Source: Grifola frondosa
Lineage: Eukaryota > Basidiomycota > Agaricomycetes > Polyporales > Grifolaceae
Direction of reading: 5' to 3'
Assembly (NCBI GenBank): GCA_001683735.1
Contig: LUGG01000004.1
Span: forward strand, 1,550,001-1,614,000
DNA length: 64,000 nt
The translations under genes were made by a program, and so were the position numbers. The notes under the pieces were generated by a model. It was not told the DNA's origin. It saw nothing but the letters and a program-made list of their open reading frames with translations, and searched no databases. Shown here piece by piece: positions 60,138-64,000 of this stretch (positions are counted from its first letter, which is position 1; every line of letters begins with the position of its first letter).

Positions 60138-60844
60138 GATCGTGAAACTGAAGAGAAGAGCAAGATGGGAGACAGTAGGACCTAGCAGGACTCCTTGAAG
60201 CAAGTGGCGGCGGATTGGGCGCCACATTGAGCGCTTACATCCTTGTCGATCATAATGCCGGCAACTGCCGAAGAGCGCTTTGTCGAGCTGCTGTCCTATT
60301 GTCTTTGTTTCTTGACTCTGACCACCTCCCATCTGCAGTTCCAGCGCTGTCTCTCTCGTCTGCGTCTGACGTGCTCAATAACAACATCTGGTTTTCGAAG
60401 TTGCAGTGGTAATTCTTGAATCGTCTCGAAGTGGCAAGCAAAACGACCTTCACCCTCGCTACGTCTGTGCTGCCTTTTGTCATCAGATGAAAAGCTCGAT
60501 TCTCAACCTCTTGATTATATCCTTTAGTACGTGCTTGATTGAAGCTTCAATCAAAACGCTACTTCTCCGAGGCCCTTCGTTCTGACTTTTTCGCGCTGGT
60601 GCTAGTGCGCGTTCACCGGAGACGGCGGTACTTGATACGATAATCTCTTATTAGTGTCTTAATCAGTGTCTGTAGCAGTTCAGACAGCTGCTGTTCATGT
60701 CTAGTCAGTCCAACTGCAATACGATTACGCATCGTCATATTCTCAGTCGGAGCCAAGTGATTTCAAGCTAATCGCAGCAAGGCGAGCGAGTGCAGGTGTC
60801 ACGTATCAAGCTCGCGCTAAATTTCGGCATCATATTACTCGACG
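60138..60844. promoter_or_regulatory. Divergent upstream region, E2 and ASH2
   Basis: About 700 bases lie between divergent start codons. An imperfect inverted pair TTGATTGAAGCTTCAATCAA (about 60536-60555) is a perfect 20-bp palindrome and a candidate protein-binding site. Frames at 60215-60412 and 60250-60483 lack motifs. Confidence 0.4.
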
Positions 60845-62871
60845 ATGGAAGTGCCCAGTTCTCCCCGTGAAGACTCCGTCGCTGTGGTCATACCAACCGC
60901 GATACCAACACCGGCACCAGGGGGCCATCCTAGCCGTAAACGCAAACATGCGGCCATGTCGCATGTCGCTGCCTCTTCACCAGCACCCTCCGACCCCGGT
61001 GCAACCCCAGGTCCCGACAACCTCGTCGTCCCTACACGTCACCGTGACCTAGCTGCGCGGCCCCGTCTGACTATCTCCCGCCACCCCTTATTTGTCCCCG
61101 TCTCTCCTGGCTCACTGTACTATACCACAGAGCCACTATGCAATAACCGTCTCAACTTCCGCTATATTCCCGCTGGTATTGCGCCACCAGAGTCGATTCT
61201 ACCATTTCGGACCATCGAGTCTGCGCCGACGACGTTCCGCGTCTCCTGGGAGGACAGAAGCCCGTTTGTGAAAGTTACGCAAGATGGGTTAGGATTGAAG
61301 GGCGAGAAGGGCTTCAGGAGTGCGCGATGCAACGCCCCCGTGCGCGAGGGGAAGTGGTACATGGAGATTAAAGTGGAGCTGGGCGGAGAGAAGGCGCCAG
61401 ACAGCAAGAGACGCGAGGGCAGCCATGTCCGCCTTGGTTGGGCGCGACGAGAAGCACCTTTGAACGGGCCAGCTGGGTTAGATGGCTACAGCTATGCGCT
61501 CCGCGACAAGACTGGGGAGAAGATTCACCTGTCACGCCTTCGCCCTTACGGCAGGCCGTTCGTGTCTGGGGATGTCGTTGGCATGTACATCTCTCTCCCC
61601 TCTCCGCGCCGCAAGCCAGACAAGAAAGATCCATGTGACCCGCGCACATCAAACGTGAATATATCGCCATCGACTTCAAAGGCCAGGAATACTACGAATC
61701 GCTGGAGTATACACAGTCGAAGGAGATGATCGCGCTCATGGACGCCAGTGATCGTGCCAAAGCGACGAACTCCAGCTCCCTACCTTCCTCCTCCACGAAA
61801 AAGTCTGCTACCGTCAAAAACCTGCCTTCTACGTCGCGCGGCGCTAAGAGAGGCGAGCGCGAAACTGCTCCTATGCGGCCTTTGCCCACGCTGGGCGCAG
61901 ACTCACGCATTGCCTTCTTCGTTAATGGCGAATGTCAAGGCATCGCCTTTCAAGATCTGTATGATTATCTTCCCCTTCGTGTGACTCCAGATAAATCGCA
62001 GAAGAAAAAGACTAATAAAGAAGGACTGCGCGAACACAGGGAGAACCCCTTTGACGATGGGACACTCGGCTACTACCCTTTCATCTCTCTCTTCAACGAA
62101 GCGAGGGTCAGACTAAACCCAGGGCCGGACTTCGACTTCCCACCACCGCCGGACATTGATGCTGTTCTGTCAAACTCCTCCGATATGGATATCAAACCCC
62201 CTGCGAGCAAGAGGACGTGGCGTCCCATGTGCGAACGCTATCCTGAATTCATAGCCGAACAGAAAGCCATGGACGAGCTTGAGGAGGCTGAGGCTCGGAA
62301 GGTTCAAAAGGTATGCTGACTATCTCAGCTCTCAAGCCCTTCCGACCCAATTCACCACCTACAGGTAGTAGATCCAGATCAGGAGAAAGCAGAAGCAGAT
62401 AAGGTGGAGCAGCATAGAGCAAAGCGACGTGCCCAGGCGGCTGCTCGGCGAGAAAGAAAAATAGCGCAGAAAGCGAAGGAAGAGGAAGAAGCTAGAGAAA
62501 AGAGAAGGAAGCTGGATGAAGAGCAGATCGCACTGGGCAGGGAGGAAGAAGTTCCTATGCAGGTGGATGATGACCGCTTCGGGGCACCAATATCGATGTC
62601 TGTTCCTGACACTCCCACCCTCACTGACCTTGCTGTCATGGATGGTGATACGGACCGCGCTCCCTCCCCAGCACCGAGTACGTCGACCGTTGATATCACA
62701 ATGCCGGGTTTCACCGACACGAGTGGATATAATACGGAAATCGAGGATGGAGATGGAGAGGTTGTGCTTGAAATGGATAACACAGAAGGGGAGACCGGAA
62801 TTGTCAGGACAGATCCAGAGGCATTTGATATCGTTCCAGTGACAGACTCTTTGCCGTGTGCAGGAGAATAA
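60845..62871 (+). CDS. ASH2: COMPASS subunit ASH2/Bre2, SPRY protein (apparent frameshift)
   Basis: ASH2L/Bre2 is a core subunit of the Set1/MLL histone H3-K4 methyltransferase complex. The start at 60845 gives a disordered leader with a basic SRKRKHAAM stretch, then the SPRY domain: LYYTTEPLCNNRLNFRYIPA, WEDRSPFVKVTQDGLGLKGE, GFRSARCNAPVREGKWYMEI, GSHVRLGWARREAPLNGPAG, LDGYSYALRDKTGEKIHLSR and FVSGDVVGMYISLP. The distinctive ASH2 insertion (Lys/Ser-rich) follows, then RIAFFVNGECQGIAFQDLYD, GTLGYYPFISLFNEARVRLN and WRPMCERYPEFIAEQ. An intron near 62311-62364 leads to an Arg/Lys/Glu coiled coil and an acidic tail. A CCC at 61639-61641 should be CCCC to join DPCDP to AHIKREYIAIDFKGQEYY. Otherwise complete. 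Confidence 0.92.
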
Positions 62872-63150
62872 CTTATTTGTCTGTCGTACCCGTAATTGTT
62901 CTTATTTGTCGACCCAAATACTCCTATATATGTTGAGATAAGTATCACAATTTGGATCGTGCGACGTCGGTGATGGTATCCGGGAAAAGATTTCCTGCTG
63001 GAATCATAAGCGTAAATCCAATTAAGTTGTGGGAAACACGAAAGCAGCATGAGTCACGACCCCCATGGAGTGGTCACTATTAGGGATAGGATGGATGAAT
63101 TATGCACAAGAAGACTAATTACCAAAGGATATTTAAGGTCACGAATGTCT

Positions 63151-64000
63151 TCATGAAGTCCACTGTGGAGGTGGAGCACGAACAACGTATCTGCCATTGA
63201 AGAATAAAATGAAGTCTCGAATTCGAGAGCTGTATGCTGGCACTTACCCAACGGTTTGTCCATATCCTTTTTCCTTTTCCACACGAATGTCAAACACGAG
63301 GTCACCCGTCATCTGGTCCCAATGCGCACTGCACCAGTTGCGTCTGCCCATGATGTACTTGCTTTTTGGTGCAGTTCCATTCGTATCAGTCTCAAAGATA
63401 GGGATCTAGAAGCAAATCGTCGAAAGAGGACTGCATCGTTGTGAAGAGACGGCTTACCATGCTCTCATCGGTATCGAGATGATGCAGCGTGCGATGTGTC
63501 TTCGTAGCGAGAGTAGATACCATTGTGATGACACCATTTGGGGGGCTGTGCAGATAACAATTTTTGAAAAATTGAGTAGCTGTTTTGACGACAGTGGACT
63601 CACGGTGTGTTAACAATGGCGCCTACCGATCAGAGTCAGACACAAAGTGGCAATCGCACTGAGATCTTTGACTCACTCGAAACAATATTGAGCATGTATC
63701 TGTAGTCCATTGCAGGTGAAATATCTGGTCTGTTTTTGCCCTTCTGAAGCGTCTTGAGGACGCCGACAGCCGCGCAATGGACATCGCCAGATATAAGAGA
63801 TATTCGGGCATGTTTGGCTTTGGCTAGTTGTTGCAATCTCTCAATAAACCAGTTTCGCTCCCGCTGCGTAAGCGGTATGTTAAGCTCATACGAGGATCCT
63901 CCTGTACAATGGTTCATACCTTATGCCCCTTCGCGGTCCAATGGTCATTCTGATCATCCCCGATGATTCGTGAGTATGGATAAGAACTTGTCCTGGACAA
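63151..64000 (-). CDS. PhoD-like metallophosphatase, C-terminal part (partial)
   Basis: The gene enters from the right edge; the 5' part is missing. Read on the minus strand: IIGDDQNDHWTAKGHK, then LTQRERNWFIERLQQLAKAK, ARISLISGDVHCAAVGVLKT with the metal-binding His of the GDVH motif, ISPAMDYRYMLNIVSS, NGVITMVSTLATKTHRTLHH and LDTDESM. Past introns it continues with KYIMGRRNWCSAHWDQMTGD, LVFDIRVEKEKGYGQTVG and the end YVVRAPPPQWTS, stop at 63151. This is the C-terminal half of the fungal PhoD-like group (calcineurin-like phosphoesterase fold), whose members are mostly large intracellular or membrane-associated proteins of unsettled substrate. Several short introns; the junction near 63930 is uncertain. 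Confidence 0.82.

Overview
The window looks like nuclear DNA of a mushroom-forming basidiomycete (Agaricomycetes). Genes are split by many short GT-AG introns of about 45-65 nt, coding density is moderate, and the families present fit this group: Agaricomycete BTB proteins, a DUF6593-like protein, a non-reducing polyketide synthase fragment and a very Ser/Pro-rich basidiomycete protein. There are no bacterial features, no CRISPR array and no rRNA.

Layout. 1-4 kb holds two head-to-head pairs: a TFIIB/Brf-like factor with SEN34 (tRNA-splicing endonuclease), and SHR3 (amino-acid permease chaperone) with a RsfS/iojap-type mitochondrial ribosome factor. 4-7.2 kb holds degenerate sequence and a BTB/POZ gene. 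7.6-13.8 kb is a nested transposon island. It contains two 1,045-bp Mutator-like elements in opposite orientation. A 337-bp core lies between them and appears to have been inverted by recombination between the copies, because each copy's 9-bp target duplication now lies in inverted form beside the other end of the core. A second element of about 3.75 kb sits inside the right-hand copy and carries broken fragments of a polyketide synthase and a trehalose-phosphate synthase. 13.8-15.8 kb is a decayed protein-kinase-like gene with two perfect hairpin duplications.

16.3-30.7 kb is a dense housekeeping block: LETM1/MDM38 (-), ALKBH1 (+), ATP12 (-), MSH3 (+), POL5 (-). LETM1/ALKBH1 and ATP12/MSH3 are head-to-head pairs with promoters of at most 200 bp. 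MSH3 and POL5 converge with overlapping stop codons. 33-37.3 kb has a small conserved-looking Ser/Pro protein, NTAQ1 (N-terminal glutamine amidase) and a BTB protein with a 13-nt microexon. 37.3-50.7 kb is gene-poor, with three families of diverged tandem repeats and one F-box-like gene with a possible zinc ribbon. 50.7-64 kb has a DUF6593-like gene, a large Ser/Pro-rich gene, an initiator tRNA-Met, a UBE2L3/UBE2D-type E2, the COMPASS subunit ASH2/BRE2 and a truncated PhoD-like phosphatase.

A recurring oddity affects interpretation. At least seven otherwise healthy genes (SEN34, SHR3, LETM1, ATP12, MSH3, ASH2 and the Ser-rich gene) each carry a single apparent one-base deletion, mostly in a short homopolymer, that breaks the frame. 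ALKBH1 carries a further frame break. Residual assembly indels are far more likely than simultaneous loss of all these genes, and this should be remembered when reading any frame here.
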